A stretch of 64,000 nucleotides of DNA from an uncultured Dehalococcoidia bacterium (GTDB taxonomy: Bacteria > Chloroflexota > Dehalococcoidia > Lucifugimonadales > UBA3495): contig OY282494.1 of the NCBI GenBank assembly GCA_958296385.1, positions 2,393,537 to 2,457,536 of the forward strand, given 5' to 3'. Positions 63,453-64,000 of this stretch are shown one piece after another; position 1 is the stretch's first letter; every line of letters begins with the position of its first letter. The translations under genes and the position numbers were made by a program. The notes under the pieces are model-generated. The model saw only the letters and a program-made list of their open reading frames with translations, ran no database searches and was not told where the DNA came from.

Positions 63453-64000
63453 CTACCGGATGGGCGGGCGCTGCTGGTGCCAGGGGGTGGTTTGCTGGTA
63501 GGCTTGGGCGATTTGCAGCAGGGTTGGTTCGGACAGGCGGGGGCCGATTAGCTGGAGGCCGACGGGTAGGGGGGTATTGGTATCGGTGTCGGCATCGGCG
63601 GGGGTGAAGCCGGCGGGGATGGAGATGGCGGGGAGGCCGGCTATGTTGACGGGGAGGGTGTAGATGTCCACGAGGTACATTCGGATGGGGTCGTCGGCGC
63701 GCTCGCCCAGGGGGAAGGCTACTATGGGGGATACCGGGGCTACCAGCGCATCTACGTTGGCGAATACGCGGTCGAAGTCCTGGCGGATTAGGGTGCGTAC
63801 TTGCTGGGCTTTGTGGTAGTAGGCGTCGTAGTAGCCGGAGGACAGGGCGAATGCGCCGAGCATGATGCGCCGTTTGACCTCAGGGCCAAAGCCGTGCTGC
63901 CGGGTGCGCTCCATCGCCGCCCACATATCGCCGTCGCCCTGGTGGGAGTAGCCGTATTTCACGCCGTCGTAGCGGGCCAGGTTGGCGGAACATTCCGACG
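63453..64000 (-). CDS. gatA: Glutamyl-tRNA(Gln) amidotransferase subunit A, C-terminal part
   Basis: Amidase subunit of GatCAB, which makes Gln-tRNA and/or Asn-tRNA by transamidation. The 182 visible residues begin with [16 protein letters not shown], the conserved GatA segment, and contain [29 protein letters not shown], and [11 protein letters not shown]. The catalytic Ser-cisSer-Lys part lies beyond the window. The ending [20 protein letters not shown] is typical. Cut by the window edge, not a pseudogene. Confidence 0.95.
   Translation of the reverse strand, partial: SECSANLARYDGVKYGYSHQGDGDMWAAMERTRQHGFGPEVKRRIMLGAFALSSGYYDAYYHKAQQVRTLIRQDFDRVFANVDALVAPVSPIVAFPLGERADDPIRMYLVDIYTLPVNIAGLPAISIPAGFTPADADTDTNTPLPVGLQLIGPRLSEPTLLQIAQAYQQTTPWHQQRPPIR

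Overview
The window is about 60% or more GC bacterial chromosomal DNA with tightly packed genes on both strands. Housekeeping genes, promoters of the TTGACA/TATAAT type, Shine-Dalgarno sites and start-codon use (ATG, GTG, TTG and one AUC) are bacterial. The gene mix (HpaB-family oxygenase, CoxG-like protein, CMD proteins, Uma2 nucleases, DUF5678-like proteins, sulfotransferase, short EF-Ts) and the style of intergenic repeats suggest an uncultured Chloroflexota of the Dehalococcoidia/SAR202 kind. That placement is an inference from content only; no rRNA is present.

Left part (1-23.2 kb): the 5' part of purA; a two-gene module (DUF5678-like protein plus retropepsin-like protease); an Xaa-Pro aminopeptidase; an orphan PstS lipoprotein; a minus-strand cluster cysC - sulfotransferase - acetyl-esterase-like hydrolase - HpaB-type monooxygenase; an MFS exporter; nth-argC; tRNA-Glu; a gamma-glutamyltransferase; gyrB-hpt; a double alpha-beta-barrel protein; a NUDIX hydrolase; an inositol-monophosphatase-family gene; an alpha/beta hydrolase; an aminotransferase; and a Uma2 nuclease.

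At about 23.2-23.7 kb the strand composition flips: the plus strand is C-rich to the left and G-rich to the right, whichever strand is coding. This is the pattern expected at a replication origin, although no dnaA and no cluster of DnaA boxes is visible.

Right part (23.4-64 kb): a coiled-coil membrane protein; tenA, coxG-like, dinB-like and CMD genes; tRNA-Val; an extracellular-polysaccharide locus (GT2 with a 14-C tract, Wzx flippase, GT4, and an O-antigen polymerase/ligase carrying inserted Ig-like repeats); PAC2 and M20 genes; infC-rpmI-rplT with an AUC start for infC; moeA plus an acidic protein; pheS-pheT split by a toxin-antitoxin-like pair; an MFS permease; a zinc ribbon plus RNase-H-fold pair; a dienelactone hydrolase; a second copy of the DUF5678/retropepsin module; the rpsB-tsf-pyrH-frr-(Uma2)-uppS-cdsA-dxr-rseP superoperon; and gatA - FtsX permease - GT39 - two ABC ATPases.

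Two repeat families punctuate intergenic DNA. One is a roughly 107-bp perfect-ended palindrome (five good copies or halves). The other is a roughly 550-bp element present twice in opposite orientation, plus a 78-bp fragment. Both families sit only between genes. The best candidates for something new are the duplicated DUF5678/retropepsin module, the 550-bp repeat with its nested 205-bp core, the Ig-bearing polymerase, and the skew switch point.
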